A DNA stretch of 64,000 bases from MGIIb-Q1 sp964342465. GTDB lineage: Archaea > Thermoplasmatota > Poseidoniia > Poseidoniales > Thalassarchaeaceae. Shown in pieces: positions 34,741 through 44,556 of this stretch. Every line of letters starts with the position of its first letter. Position 1 is the first letter of the stretch. Both the position numbers and the translations under genes were made by a program. The notes below the pieces were generated by a model, which was given only the letters and a program-made list of their open reading frames with translations, did no database searches and was not told the origin of the DNA. The DNA lies in NCBI GenBank assembly GCA_964342465.1, contig CAYFFQ010000007.1, positions 1 to 64,000 of the forward strand, written 5' to 3'.

Positions 34741-37338
34741 ATGTGGTTGATGGAGGGAGGAGTGGGCGTCGTTCTCTGGGACACCTTGATTGGTAGTCTC
34801 ATCCTCTTCGCCGGTGGGTTCTTCCCCGCTCTCTCGCTACTTCGAATACTCGACCCACTGGCAGATTTCACCCGCCGGTTGATGCTGATTCCGGCTCTCA
34901 GTCTGCTGGTCAACTTCGCCGTTGCAGGATGGTTGGTGGTTTTGACCAACCGATTCGATGTGATCAATCTCCTACTTCTGCTGCTGCTGGTGAATTCGTT
35001 GGCTGGACTTTTCCTCTGGCAGAGGGATGTCGTCAGAGTTCGCCGACTCTCACAGTGGGAACTGCTCGCTGAGAGAATGGACCTCATTGAATCAGAAGGG
35101 GTTCTGAGAAGGAAGAGAGGCGGTGAAAGAGAGGATGAGAAGTCGGTCAGGGAGGTCGAAGAGGATGTGCAAGAGAAGCAGCGGATTGCTGCGGAATTGG
35201 CTGCCGGCCGACCCGCATGGCTGCCGTTGGCACTGGCCGCATCCGCACTTCTCTCCCTCCTCCCACTGCTCCTGTTCGAATACCCGAACGGTGTGGATTG
35301 GGTGGGATTCTCCACCCTCACCCACTCGTTGGCATCGAGAGGAACATTGGACCTGCCAGCCATCTCAGAGGGGTCATGGACCTACCCGCCCGCCTTTCCA
35401 GCGGTGGCCGCACTTCTCGAGTCTTTAGGCGGTATCCCACCGGCAAGCGCAATTCACCTGCTCGGGCAACTCTCTCTCTTCGCCCTCCTGTGGGGGGTTG
35501 CGGGTGCTGCTGACAGATGGGGTGCGGCGGGGCCGACACTGGTCGCTTTGGCGCTCGGCCCCGCCCTCTTCATCAAAGCACACGACTCCGGCTATCCAAC
35601 TGTCGCTAGCCAACTCGGATTGGTCATCGGGCTGTTGGTCTTGGTGCGCCCGCAGGCTGAGCGGAAGCGGGGGGGTGACCTCATCTTCGCACTCTCGGTG
35701 ATAACCACTGGTGCCATCCATCCGACTGGGGCCATCTATCTAGGTTGTCTTCTGGCCGCATATCTGGTGGCGCACCGATTTGGATTTCGCTCGAAATTGG
35801 CTATCAGTCGTCTCGCTCTCACTTCCACCGCAGTTCTCTCTCTTGCAATCTACATCGTTCTCGTCATCTTCGCCCCCCGCCTCTTCTCTGAACCGGTTTT
35901 CTCGGAGTACGGATGGCAGGGGGGCGGCAGTCTAATCATGTTCAACGGGCCGATTCTCGTCGGTTTGGGGCTGTGGTCCGCATGGCGTGGGAGAAACAGT
36001 GTTGAGGTGATACTCCTCGCCACCTGGTTGACCCTCAACTGGGCGCTCACACTCATCCATCTGCTCTCTGGAATCATCGCATTCTCAGTTCTCACTCTGC
36101 TCTCCTATGTCCTTTACAGCATGGCGCTGCACGCATTCCACCTCCCGTTGGCAATCTTGACCGGTATCCTTCTCGCGGCCAATCCTCGTCTCTCACCACG
36201 CCAGCGTCCTATGGGAATCGATGAGAGAGGGGAGGTGGCCATACAACGATTAATTGAGGATGAAAGAGGTAAGGATGCGGACGCCGTCGCTGCATCAGCG
36301 GCGGCAGAAAATGAAGAGGGAACTGACGAATCACCAGTTGCGGGGTCGAACTCTTCGGCAGAGGATGGCCGAGTGATGTGGCTGCCCCGTCAACTGCCCA
36401 CACCTGTTGATGGGCGAGTATTGATGTCAATCCTCATTTTTGTGGTGTTCCAACTGACCATCGCCAACTTCCTTCTCATCGACCTTGCAGACCATCCGGA
36501 ACTGCGTGTGCAGACGGATGGAGACAGAAAACTGATGTCCACACTTTCGCTACCAGCCGGTTCAGTCATTTTCACCGAAGATGCGCACTGGGGTAATGTG
36601 TACGACCTGCCCGAGGATGTCGGAATCACCACTTTTCCCTCTCTCGGATTGGTTGATGTGAGGGTGAACCATCAGGGAAAGGTCAAGAGTGCGATACTCA
36701 GGGATGATGTCGAGACTCTCAATTCACTCGGCGTCTCGCATGCCCTCACCTCTCCACTCGGCTCATTCGGTAGTGTGCTCGCCTCTTCCTACCACTGGCA
36801 GGTTCTGAAGGATGTAGATGGCAGTCGGCTTTGGGAACTACATTCTCAACCGACCATGAACTCGGCGATTACCAGCACCTTCGTCTATCCAGAGAAGTTT
36901 GACTGTATTGGAAACTGTCAATGGCGGGTCGATGCTTGGAGGGGTGTCGATGCCGACCAATTGCAGAACCGCCCTTCATCCCAACCATTTTTGACAGACG
37001 GCGAAATCGAATTGGAAGTTCTTCTTTTCACCGGCAGCGTCGATGCCACCGTAAAACTCAATCTGATGGTCGATGCTCCTGCAGGTTTGGAGGTGAGGAT
37101 GACGACTCTCGATGGCGATGAGGTTTCGAACAAGCGATTCGTCACACATGGTGGTTGGCAGCAGATGTCAATGGTCGTGGAAACGCCTGTCGCCAAGAGC
37201 ATCACCGTTTCTGTGGATGTCTCAGGTGGTGGCGACGGATGGGTCAATCCCCTCGGAATCACCGGCCGCGGAGATAGAGTCTTCGATGAGGATGGAGTCA
37301 GAATCCATTGGCTCGAGATGCGACCGATGGTAGCATGA
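34741..37338 (+). CDS. Large multi-pass membrane protein, GT-C glycosyltransferase-like
   Basis: 865 residues. N-terminal helices (about 5-90), a charged cytoplasmic segment rich in Arg, Glu and Lys (about 95-155), then around ten more helices (to about 475), another charged loop, one helix (about 565-585) and a beta-rich exported C-terminal domain of about 280 residues. The first long outside loop (YPNGVDWVGFSTLTHSLASRG) and overall plan recall GT-C sugar transferases that use lipid-linked donors, but no WWDYG motif is present. A GT2 gene follows at 25 bp and an epimerase next, supporting a glycan role. Start may also be GTG 34726 or ATG 34750. Confidence 0.78.
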   Translation: MWLMEGGVGVVLWDTLIGSLILFAGGFFPALSLLRILDPLADFTRRLMLIPALSLLVNFAVAGWLVVLTNRFDVINLLLLLLLVNSLAGLFLWQRDVVRVRRLSQWELLAERMDLIESEGVLRRKRGGEREDEKSVREVEEDVQEKQRIAAELAAGRPAWLPLALAASALLSLLPLLLFEYPNGVDWVGFSTLTHSLASRGTLDLPAISEGSWTYPPAFPAVAALLESLGGIPPASAIHLLGQLSLFALLWGVAGAADRWGAAGPTLVALALGPALFIKAHDSGYPTVASQLGLVIGLLVLVRPQAERKRGGDLIFALSVITTGAIHPTGAIYLGCLLAAYLVAHRFGFRSKLAISRLALTSTAVLSLAIYIVLVIFAPRLFSEPVFSEYGWQGGGSLIMFNGPILVGLGLWSAWRGRNSVEVILLATWLTLNWALTLIHLLSGIIAFSVLTLLSYVLYSMALHAFHLPLAILTGILLAANPRLSPRQRPMGIDERGEVAIQRLIEDERGKDADAVAASAAAENEEGTDESPVAGSNSSAEDGRVMWLPRQLPTPVDGRVLMSILIFVVFQLTIANFLLIDLADHPELRVQTDGDRKLMSTLSLPAGSVIFTEDAHWGNVYDLPEDVGITTFPSLGLVDVRVNHQGKVKSAILRDDVETLNSLGVSHALTSPLGSFGSVLASSYHWQVLKDVDGSRLWELHSQPTMNSAITSTFVYPEKFDCIGNCQWRVDAWRGVDADQLQNRPSSQPFLTDGEIELEVLLFTGSVDATVKLNLMVDAPAGLEVRMTTLDGDEVSNKRFVTHGGWQQMSMVVETPVAKSITVSVDVSGGGDGWVNPLGITGRGDRVFDEDGVRIHWLEMRPMVA

Positions 37339-37363
37339 AGGAGGTGGGCGGATAAGAGAGACG

Positions 37364-38074
37364 ATGAGGAGCCTCACCATCCTACTTCCGACCCGCAATG
37401 AGGTCGGTGGGCTGGCCAAGACGGCAGCGCAGATTCCGAAGGCGAAATTGGAAGAGATGGGTTGGCGATACACCGTTATGCTCGTCGACGCTCATTCAAC
37501 CGATGGGACCGTGGAAGTGGCCAAGGAGTTGGGCCTCGATGTCTATGACCAGAGAGGAGAGTTGGGCAAGGGTGGGGGGTTACGCCAAGCCTTTCACGAG
37601 TTCTTGACCGGGGGAGATGAAGTGTTGGTGATGCTTGATGCTGACGGCACATACGATGCACGTGACATTCCGGCATTACTCAACAAGATGGATGGGGGCG
37701 ACTATGATGTAGTCATCGGTACGAGGCTGAGGGGGGTAATCATGCCGGGGGCCATGAGCAGATTGAACTACCTCGGCAACAGCATCCTGACTTGGGCTGC
37801 TGTGGCTCTCTATCGGAACTTCATCAGCGACCTGTGCACTGGATTCTGGGCGTTCAGGCGAGAGTCCATCGAGGCGATGCGGCTCAATTCCGTCTCATTT
37901 GAAATTGAGGCTGAGATGTATGCCGCCTGTTGCCATAACAAATTGAGCATCGGTGAAGTTCCAATTCGGTACCATCGACGTCTCGGAACGGCGAAACTGG
38001 GTAGTATTCACGATGGAGTGCGCATTCTCAGGAAAATCCTTGTCAGACGCTTTTTTCCCCAACCTATCAATTGA
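37364..38074 (+). CDS. GT2 glycosyltransferase, dolichol-phosphate sugar synthase type
   Basis: Transfers a sugar from a nucleotide sugar to a polyprenyl phosphate or similar acceptor on the cytoplasmic face. GT-A fold with LLPTRNEVGGL at the start, VDAHSTDGT, the GKGGGLRQAF loop, the DxD motif in MLDADGTYD and DLCTGFWAFRR with the acceptor region. 236 residues matches soluble DPM1-like enzymes. It probably supplies the upstream GT-C-like protein, with 25 bp between the genes. The end overlaps the convergent epimerase gene by 8 bp. Confidence 0.92.
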   Translation: MRSLTILLPTRNEVGGLAKTAAQIPKAKLEEMGWRYTVMLVDAHSTDGTVEVAKELGLDVYDQRGELGKGGGLRQAFHEFLTGGDEVLVMLDADGTYDARDIPALLNKMDGGDYDVVIGTRLRGVIMPGAMSRLNYLGNSILTWAAVALYRNFISDLCTGFWAFRRESIEAMRLNSVSFEIEAEMYAACCHNKLSIGEVPIRYHRRLGTAKLGSIHDGVRILRKILVRRFFPQPIN

Positions 38075-38984
38075 CTTCGATGAGGCTGGCGATTCCCTCG
38101 GGGAGTGTGACCTTGGGCTCCCATCCGAGAGTTGCCCTTAGTAGGGTGGCGCTGCCGTGTGAGTGGCGTACATCTCCGGAGCGGGGTGATGAGTGAGTGA
38201 CTTTGAGAGGTCTCCCCAATGCTCCTTCAATAGTTGCAACCAACTCATTGAGTGTGACGGCCCGGCCAGTGCAGACATTGAATGCCTGGGCGTGAGCTGG
38301 GGATGCCGTGCCCTCTGACAACAGCGACTCGGCGGCGGTGATGCAAGCGGCCACCACATCATTCACATGGACGAAGTCACGGGTCTGTTCACCATCTCCG
38401 AAAATTGTCACTCCTCCTGCTGTGGTGGCGCCGTCAATGAAGATGGAAAGCACACCGCTGTACTGAGAAGATGGGTCTTGGCCACTTCCATAGACATTGA
38501 AGAATCGTAAGGCGGTCGCTGGTGTGGATGAATCACCACATCCCCTTATGTGCTCGTCTACGGCCGCCTTCTGCTGCCCATAGTTTCCCACTGGTGAAAT
38601 GGGGTGATTTTCATCTATTGGAATCTGAATCGGTTCACCGTAAATTGCGGCACTGCTTGCGAAGACAACGGGGCATTCTGCGATATTCAAAATTTGTCTG
38701 CTCGCCACCTCATTGACCGCTTGTGACATCACTGGGTATTCATCACAGCGTGGAACAGATGCAATTGCAGCGAGATGAAAGAGTGCATCTTTTCCTTCCA
38801 TGACCCTTGACATCAATTCCGAATCGGTGATACAACCCTCTACAAAATTCAATCCATCCGGAACAATTTCTCGAATGCCGGTTGAGAGGTCATCCACTAT
38901 TGTGACCTCCGCCCCGAGGTCATGCAGAGATGCTGAGAGATGGCTGCCGATGAAGCCGGCACCACCGGTGACAACGACTTGCAT
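38067..38984 (-). CDS. NAD-dependent sugar epimerase (UDP-glucose 4-epimerase-like)
   Basis: Extended SDR enzyme: GGAGFIGSHLS at the start, SSAAIYG, catalytic YGQQK, and RFFNVYGSGQDP, the typical UDP-sugar epimerase pattern. 305 residues from ATG 38984 (MQVVVTGG); a Met five codons earlier (38999) is also possible. Convergent and overlapping by 8 bp with the GT2 gene, so not in the same operon but part of the same glycan cluster. Substrate likely UDP-Glc/Gal or their N-acetyl forms (inference). Confidence 0.92.
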   Translation of the reverse strand: MQVVVTGGAGFIGSHLSASLHDLGAEVTIVDDLSTGIREIVPDGLNFVEGCITDSELMSRVMEGKDALFHLAAIASVPRCDEYPVMSQAVNEVASRQILNIAECPVVFASSAAIYGEPIQIPIDENHPISPVGNYGQQKAAVDEHIRGCGDSSTPATALRFFNVYGSGQDPSSQYSGVLSIFIDGATTAGGVTIFGDGEQTRDFVHVNDVVAACITAAESLLSEGTASPAHAQAFNVCTGRAVTLNELVATIEGALGRPLKVTHSSPRSGDVRHSHGSATLLRATLGWEPKVTLPEGIASLIEVN

Positions 38985-39154
38985 CCCCGCCCATTGCATC
39001 GGTCTGACTCATCGGACATCTGCCTTTAGCCCTTCACCCTCTGGATAAGATGGAGTTGAGTATTATCCTGCTCGCCGTCTTGTGAGAAATCGGTGATAGC
39101 CCATCAACCCCCCCCACCTAAGTCTGAGGCGGGGTGAGTGAGGAATCGTTCGGT

Positions 39155-40420
39155 TTATTCCAGTTCATCGATATCGTCTTTGAAATCAAGCAGTTTGCTT
39201 GATTCGGGGCCGGATAGCGATTCCACATTTCTCAGGGCACGCTCCATGGCCCGCATTCTCCTTTCAAGTGATTCACCATCTCCACCGATGGTGTTTGCTG
39301 CGGTATTCAACTGTTTGTGCAGTTTCCCAAGGTGCGCGCCAAATTTTGAGAACTCGGTCTTGACTGCGCCCAACACCTTCCAAACTTCACTCGCTTGAGA
39401 TTCGAGGGCGAGGGTTCGGAACCCCATCTGGAGACTGTTCAGTAGAGCTGCGAAATTGGATGGGCCAGCAATCATGATGTGATGGTCTCGCTGTAATGAC
39501 TCAATCAATCCGGGTTGACGAGCGATATCAGCATACAATCCCTCTGTGGGAAGGAACATGACGGCAAAGTCAGTCGTATATGGGGTTCGAACATACTTCT
39601 TGTTGATCTTCTTTGCCTCGGCTTTCACATTGGCTACAAGCGCATTCCTCTGCTTCTCAATTACTGATTTGTCACCAGCATCCAATGCAGAAATCCATCT
39701 CTGATGGTCTTCAATGGGAAACTTACAGTCTATCGGTAACCATACCGGTTCTTCCATGTTGGCATCGGAACCGGGGAGGCGTATGGCGAACTCAACTTGG
39801 CCTTCGCAATCAGGATGGGTCTTGACATTTTTTTGATATTGTGATGGTGCCATGATATCCGATAATATCTGTTCAGCCTGAAGTTCACCCATTGCACCTC
39901 TGGCGGATACGTTTGATAGCACTTTCTTCAGGCCACTGACATCGGTTGCCAGCGTGACCATTTCACCCAATCCCTTCTGCACGGCCTCAAGGCGTTCGGA
40001 AACTAGTTTGAATGACTCCCCCAACCTTTTCTCCAACGTAGTCTGAAGTTTCTCATCGACGGTCTCACGCATCTGATCTAGTTTCTTTTCGTTGCTATTC
40101 TGCATCTCCTTGATTCCGGCCTCTGTTTTTGAACCCATCTCGGTAATTCTTTCACCAAATTGTTTGAGATTCTCCTGCTGAGTCTCCCCTACTTTGCCAA
40201 CTGCGTTGAGAAGATTCGATGTCGTAGAGGTGTTCATTTCCCTAAGTTCTCCTCTGAGGTCCTTGTTGGTTTTCTGATTCTCTTCTTGAAGGACAAGACG
40301 AAGGGTCTGTTCCGATACTTCTCCATTTCCTGAACCGAGCCAGCGTCCAATGACGACACCCACGACAACCGCCACCAGTGTCAAACCGACCGAAATTGCT
40401 TCCACCATCACAACCACCAT
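39155..40420 (-). CDS. rmuC: RmuC family protein
   Basis: Membrane-anchored putative nuclease-fold protein linked in bacteria to limiting DNA inversion and recombination. One N-terminal helix (about 7-28), a long coiled coil (about 40-150) and the RmuC domain (about 165-375) with VKTHPDCEGQVEFAIRLPG, LPIDCKFPIEDHQRW and VMFLPTEGLYADIARQPG. 421 residues is usual. Stands alone between the epimerase and asd. The upstream 40421-40640 has a TTCATAAGG stretch and two degenerate copies of CCTCGACCATC; nothing firmer. Confidence 0.94.
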   Translation of the reverse strand: MVVVMVEAISVGLTLVAVVVGVVIGRWLGSGNGEVSEQTLRLVLQEENQKTNKDLRGELREMNTSTTSNLLNAVGKVGETQQENLKQFGERITEMGSKTEAGIKEMQNSNEKKLDQMRETVDEKLQTTLEKRLGESFKLVSERLEAVQKGLGEMVTLATDVSGLKKVLSNVSARGAMGELQAEQILSDIMAPSQYQKNVKTHPDCEGQVEFAIRLPGSDANMEEPVWLPIDCKFPIEDHQRWISALDAGDKSVIEKQRNALVANVKAEAKKINKKYVRTPYTTDFAVMFLPTEGLYADIARQPGLIESLQRDHHIMIAGPSNFAALLNSLQMGFRTLALESQASEVWKVLGAVKTEFSKFGAHLGKLHKQLNTAANTIGGDGESLERRMRAMERALRNVESLSGPESSKLLDFKDDIDELE

Positions 40421-40640
40421 CCTTGGGAATCCGACCCCTTATGAAGGATTGGATTGAATCGGCGGTTCAAGAGAATGTTGGAATGGTGGAGGTGGGCTGT
40501 GAAAGTGAACTGAAGTGCCTCGACCATCAACCCGCAGCACTTGTCAATCATTTGAATCGCATCCAAAAATCGGCGCACTGACGTTCCTCGACCATCGACC
40601 GGCGCACCTATCAACACCAGACGGCTCCGATTGAGCCGAG

Positions 40641-41747
40641 GTGTCTGTATTGTCGGCTACCCCGTCAGAGCGAAGAATCCCTGTCGCCCTGCTCGGCTCA
40701 TCGGGCATTGTCGCCCAGAGATTCCTGCAACGGCTGGCTGTCCATCCGTGGTTCGATTTGGTGGCGGTCTTCGGCTCCGATGAACGGGCGGGAAAACCGT
40801 TGTCAGAGAACGAGTGGATGCTGCCGGAACCAGCACCGGATTTGAGTGGAATCATCATCAAATCCAGCCATATTCCATCATTGACTTCTGTATTGGAAAA
40901 ATCAAACATCAAATTGGTTTTTTCAGCACTTCCAAATGCTGAAGCAGAGACCTTGGAGCCAGCCATCAGGGACCTCGGAATCACGGTTTTTTCAAACTCT
41001 TCCCCACACCGGATGGACCGACGCGTCCCGTTGGTCATTCCCGAAGTCAACCCTGACCACCTCGACATCATCTCACAGCAGGAGGGGGTAGGTCTCATCG
41101 TCTGTTCCACCAACTGCACAGTAATGCCTCTCGCCATGACCCTCAAACCGATTCTAGAGAGAGCCAACATCTCCGAATTGAGAGTGGAGACCGAACAATC
41201 CCTCTCAGGAGGTGGGGCAGCACTTCTCAGAAGAGCCACCGCCGCCGGTACGGTTGATGGGCACATTTCCGGAGAGGCTGAGAAGATGATGGAGGAGTTG
41301 CTGGTGTTGCTCGGAGAGATGGATGGTGGCACAGTCCACAACCTCCCCCTGAAGGCCACCATCTCATGCACTAGAGTGATGCGGCAATTCGGCCATTCTC
41401 TCAGAGTCGAAGCGCGCCTCTCACCCCCACTCACAGAGGATGAACTGAGGGGTATGTTCAGGCAGTTCTCCGGCCTTCCGCAGCACTATTCCCTACCATC
41501 GAGCCCGCACCAACCGATAATAGTCGCTGAGATGTCCGACGAGCAGGCCGCGCGAGGTGGCTCCGTACCCAGCGATGATGAGAACGCGACACTGTTGAAG
41601 AGTGGTATGGCCGTGGTGGTTTCGGAGATTGGAGTGAGTGACGGGCTGTTGTCATACAGGGTCTTTTCTGAGAATACTGTCAGAGGTGCCGCCGGTGGAT
41701 GTATGCTCCTCGCAGAACTTACCCTGCTGCAACATCCACTCCTCTGA
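40641..41747 (+). CDS. asd: Aspartate-semialdehyde dehydrogenase
   Basis: Reduces aspartyl phosphate to aspartate semialdehyde with NADPH, the branch to Lys, Thr and Met. Archaeal/fungal-type enzyme: LLGSSGIVAQRF nucleotide loop, catalytic C159 in CSTNCT, SLSGGGAALL and CTRVMRQFGHS with the catalytic His region, and ENTVRGAAGGCMLLAE at the C-terminus. 368 residues is typical. The start is GTG 40641. The same family includes malonyl-CoA reductases of some archaea, which cannot be excluded by sequence alone. Confidence 0.92.
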   Translation: MSVLSATPSERRIPVALLGSSGIVAQRFLQRLAVHPWFDLVAVFGSDERAGKPLSENEWMLPEPAPDLSGIIIKSSHIPSLTSVLEKSNIKLVFSALPNAEAETLEPAIRDLGITVFSNSSPHRMDRRVPLVIPEVNPDHLDIISQQEGVGLIVCSTNCTVMPLAMTLKPILERANISELRVETEQSLSGGGAALLRRATAAGTVDGHISGEAEKMMEELLVLLGEMDGGTVHNLPLKATISCTRVMRQFGHSLRVEARLSPPLTEDELRGMFRQFSGLPQHYSLPSSPHQPIIVAEMSDEQAARGGSVPSDDENATLLKSGMAVVVSEIGVSDGLLSYRVFSENTVRGAAGGCMLLAELTLLQHPLL

Positions 41748-41953
41748 GCGGAATACTTCTAATCACAGTCCGACTCGTCGGAACGGTGGAGATGTCGCGA
41801 GTGGAGATTCTCAAGGGCGTGAGCCTCTCAGAACTGTCGCATCGAATACCAGCACAGGTAGGTGCACCAGACCAAGCCAGCCACCCTCGGACGCAGATTC
41901 TGATTCTGATACAAAGGAGACACCGCCAGCGGTTCGAAGGACATACTGCATCG

Positions 41954-42955
41954 ATGACACTTTCCCATCCCAGTTGGTCGATATTCTATCGGCCGCGCGC
42001 CGAAGCCGAGGAGATATCAGAATCGGGCTTTGACCCAAAAAGTGCCTCTTTCCTCTTCCTTGATGTGGCGTTGGCGGACCTAGGAAAATGGGTAGGCCCT
42101 CTGGTCAAGGACGATTGGGTGAAGGAGGAAGTCATCATCACACCATCCGAGGATGCTGACGAGTTTCCAACGACCAAGTGGACCTGCTTCCGCGACCCGT
42201 GGCTCTCTCGAGTGGAGGTCCTGCCTCTGGCGAAATCACCGATGGAGTTCCAAGCGAAGGCATGGGTGACCTATCCTTCTGTGACCCATGAACTCGGTCC
42301 CATCACAACCGCTGTCACCCAAGTGACTGATGCTCAACCTCAAGCAGACGCCCCCCCTCTATTCGAAAGCAACCCCAGTGACTCAGAATTCTCTGGAATG
42401 CTCTCCGAACTGACGCACAGTTTCGGTGCTGGAATCGCCGCATCAGCAGGGGCTGTCGAAGGGTCGGAGAGTGAGGTGAAGATACCCACTTTCAGCGAGG
42501 CCGAGCCGAGGGAAGGGGAAGCGACACCCGCCGAAGCACAACCTGTGCAGACATTTGTCATGCCGAGTGGGCCAGTCACCATCCCCAATCTGAGCGGAGG
42601 TTTTTCCCCACCTGAAGGAGAGGGTGTCTCAACGGCAAGCCCACCCCCATCACTATCACCGCAACCGGTAGAACCACCCGAGAAGACAATTCCCGTTGAA
42701 GAGGAAATTGCCGAACAAACGATTGCCGAAGTTGAGGATGTTGCCGAAGAACCAGCACCACCACTCTCACCAGAAACCGAGGATGAGGATGGTCAAGACC
42801 TAGAAAAGGAGTTGCTAGAATTAATTGAACTGTTGAAGGCAGGAGGACTCGATGCAGAACAGATTCTAGAGAGCCCTGCCTTTCGTGAAGTCTCAGAACG
42901 GGCTACCGTCGCTGGAGTCGATGCGTGGGCCATCTTCGTCGCCAATGCCAGTTGA
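41954..42955 (+). CDS. Hypothetical protein with Pro/Glu-rich linker
   Basis: A folded-looking N-terminal part of about 110 residues (SWSIFYRPRAEAEEI, FLFLDVALADLGKWVGPL) is followed by a long acidic, Pro- and Ala-rich linker (about 115-285) and a short helical C-terminus (LLELIELLKAGGLDAEQIL, then a final small helix). No known family. The frame is open upstream to 41699, with ATG 41792 as an alternative start; ATG 41954 is the most conservative choice. The 41792-41953 stretch is also open in another frame, so its true frame is uncertain. Intrinsic disorder suggests a scaffold or adaptor. Confidence 0.65.
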   Translation: MTLSHPSWSIFYRPRAEAEEISESGFDPKSASFLFLDVALADLGKWVGPLVKDDWVKEEVIITPSEDADEFPTTKWTCFRDPWLSRVEVLPLAKSPMEFQAKAWVTYPSVTHELGPITTAVTQVTDAQPQADAPPLFESNPSDSEFSGMLSELTHSFGAGIAASAGAVEGSESEVKIPTFSEAEPREGEATPAEAQPVQTFVMPSGPVTIPNLSGGFSPPEGEGVSTASPPPSLSPQPVEPPEKTIPVEEEIAEQTIAEVEDVAEEPAPPLSPETEDEDGQDLEKELLELIELLKAGGLDAEQILESPAFREVSERATVAGVDAWAIFVANAS

Positions 42956-42971
42956 TGATGTGACGAGGATT

Positions 42972-43170
42972 CCACCGCCGTCGGTGGGCCGGCCCCAACC
43001 GCCTCGCCGAAAAATGAGAATCCACGATTGCCACCGCCGTTGGTGGACCGACCCTAACCGCCTCGCCCAAAAAAGAGAATCCACGATTGCCACCGCCGTT
43101 GGTGGTCAGACCCCAACCGCCTCGCCGAAAAATGAGAATCCACGATTGCCACCGCCTTTGGTGGTCAGAC
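42972..43170. repeat. 59-bp tandem repeat array, about 3.4 units
   Basis: Units begin at 42972, 43031, 43090 and 43149. Each carries the inverted repeat CCACC-GCCGTT-GGTGG and AACCGCCTCGCC, then AGAATCCACGATTG. The array starts 17 bp after the preceding stop and fills most of the 321-bp gap to the small zinc-ribbon gene. Confidence 0.95.
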
Positions 43171-43276
43171 CCTCGGCAGATTCCGAGGCAGTCGGCATGG
43201 GCTTGGGAATCAGTGGATGGAGCGATGAACCGCCGGCAGGTTCAATTGTGGTCCCACCGGCCGCCAGCCGGTCGTT

Positions 43277-43573
43277 ATGGTCTACTGTCCGACTTGTTCC
43301 GAACAACAGGACGATGTCACCCGCTTCTGCCGCTTCTGTGGGAATCAACTTCCAGGCGGAGAGATGATGAGCAAACTTCGCCAAGAGGCGTTGGCGCTAG
43401 CCAGCCTCCGCGCCGGCCGTGACCTGTCAGGAGTTCAGGGGGACAACTCTAGAACACTCGCCGCTCTGAAGCAGAATGCAGACAACGGCACCACCTTCAA
43501 GCCGGTCAACAACGGCGACCATCTTCGCTCAACGCGACAGGCCACGGACAGCCTGAAGCGCCTGATGGGATGA
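43277..43573 (+). CDS. Small zinc-ribbon protein, 98 aa
   Basis: N-terminal zinc ribbon MVYCPTC...FCRFCGNQLPGG (CX2C at 4-7 and 18-21), followed by a helical region with Arg/Lys and Leu (LRQEALALASLRAGRDLSG) and a polar tail. The zinc-ribbon start is typical of many archaeal small proteins with a domain added behind. Function unknown. No Shine-Dalgarno motif; possibly leaderless. Confidence 0.7.
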   Translation: MVYCPTCSEQQDDVTRFCRFCGNQLPGGEMMSKLRQEALALASLRAGRDLSGVQGDNSRTLAALKQNADNGTTFKPVNNGDHLRSTRQATDSLKRLMG

Positions 43574-43647
43574 AACAGGTAGTATCTCTCCCATAATCTT
43601 CGAGGCTGACTGATTGGGGGAAACCACCACCAACAGTCATCACCGTC

Positions 43648-43790
43648 ATGGAAGCCGAGACATCCTCATCTCAATGTGGCCTCGGAAGAGATAGGGGCAA
43701 ACCGCGCCATTTTCAGCCGATGGAAGCCGAGACATCCTCATCTCGGTGCGACCACCGAAGAGAGGTCGCGTGGAGTTGACTTAGGATGAG
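43648..43790. repeat. 72-bp imperfect duplication
   Basis: ATGGAAGCCGAGACATCCTC begins at 43648 and at 43720, followed by ATCTC and then diverging sequence ending in similar CGAAGAGA(GG/TA) stretches. It lies between the small zinc-ribbon gene and the METTL5-like gene. A third GGCCACCGAAGAGAGA stretch at about 43810 suggests decayed extra copies. Confidence 0.8.
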
Positions 43791-43856
43791 TGGACGATTC
43801 CTCTCAGGGCGGCCACCGAAGAGAGAGTTTGAATTGCAGCGACTCCAGCCACCCTC

Positions 43857-44483
43857 ATGGCGGGAGGGATGCGCCGGCTCGCAATGACACTCTCGCAACT
43901 TCCTCCACACCCACAGCGAAGCGCCGAGATGGAGCAATACGCGACCGAAGGAGATTTCGCGGCGAGATGGATTTCCGCCATCAACGAGGCCGGCGACATC
44001 GACGAAGAGACACATGTAGTGGACCTCGGCGCTGGAAATGGAATCCTCGGAATCGGTCTCGTATTGGCTGGAGCCGCCGCAGCTACTCTCATCGAAGTGG
44101 ACGGCGAGGCTGCAACGGCCGCCAAGCAAGGTGTGCGACAACTAGGTCTAGGCGAGAGGGTGGAGGTGAAGACCATCGACCTGACCAGCATCACCAAGAT
44201 TCCCGCCGAAATCCAGTGTGACCTGATAATCATGAATCCACCTTGGGGATTCCAGAAGCGAGGGGCCGACAGACCATTTCTCGAACTAGCCCTGCGCTCC
44301 GAGGCCGAGGTGATCCATCTTCTCCACGCCGCTCAAGCGACCCATCCTCCGGCAATGGCGAATGATGCGGGGTGGCAGAGTGAGGAGTTGCTGGCTGGAA
44401 GATTCAGACTTCCGGCCAAGCACACCCATCACAGGTCACGGATGAAGGAAACCGAGGTCAAATGCTGGCGCTTTTTCAGATAG
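43857..44483 (+). CDS. METTL5-like N6-adenine RNA methyltransferase
   Basis: Class I SAM-dependent methyltransferase: the METTL5-family lead-in EQYATEGDFAAR, SAM motif VVDLGAGNGILGIGL, acidic EVDGE and the catalytic NPPW with following GFQKRGADRPFL. The human homologue modifies an adenosine in 18S rRNA; an equivalent rRNA target is inferred. 208 residues from ATG 43857; ATG 43869 is equally possible and would still keep the conserved N-terminal helix. A Shine-Dalgarno-like GGGAGGG lies between the two. Confidence 0.88.
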   Translation: MAGGMRRLAMTLSQLPPHPQRSAEMEQYATEGDFAARWISAINEAGDIDEETHVVDLGAGNGILGIGLVLAGAAAATLIEVDGEAATAAKQGVRQLGLGERVEVKTIDLTSITKIPAEIQCDLIIMNPPWGFQKRGADRPFLELALRSEAEVIHLLHAAQATHPPAMANDAGWQSEELLAGRFRLPAKHTHHRSRMKETEVKCWRFFR

Positions 44484-44556
44484 GCGGCTTCAAAAACCCC
44501 CCCACTCTCGGTTGCTTGTCCCTCCCTTGAGGGTGTGTGCAGAGGAGAGTGAATTC

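Noticed and set aside
34635..35363. 242-codon minus-strand ORF
   Set aside because: Antisense to the GT-C-like gene; Ser/Arg-rich composition typical of a shadow frame.
40544..41434. 296-codon minus-strand ORF
   Set aside because: Antisense to asd, whose family identity is clear; composition is that of a shadow frame.
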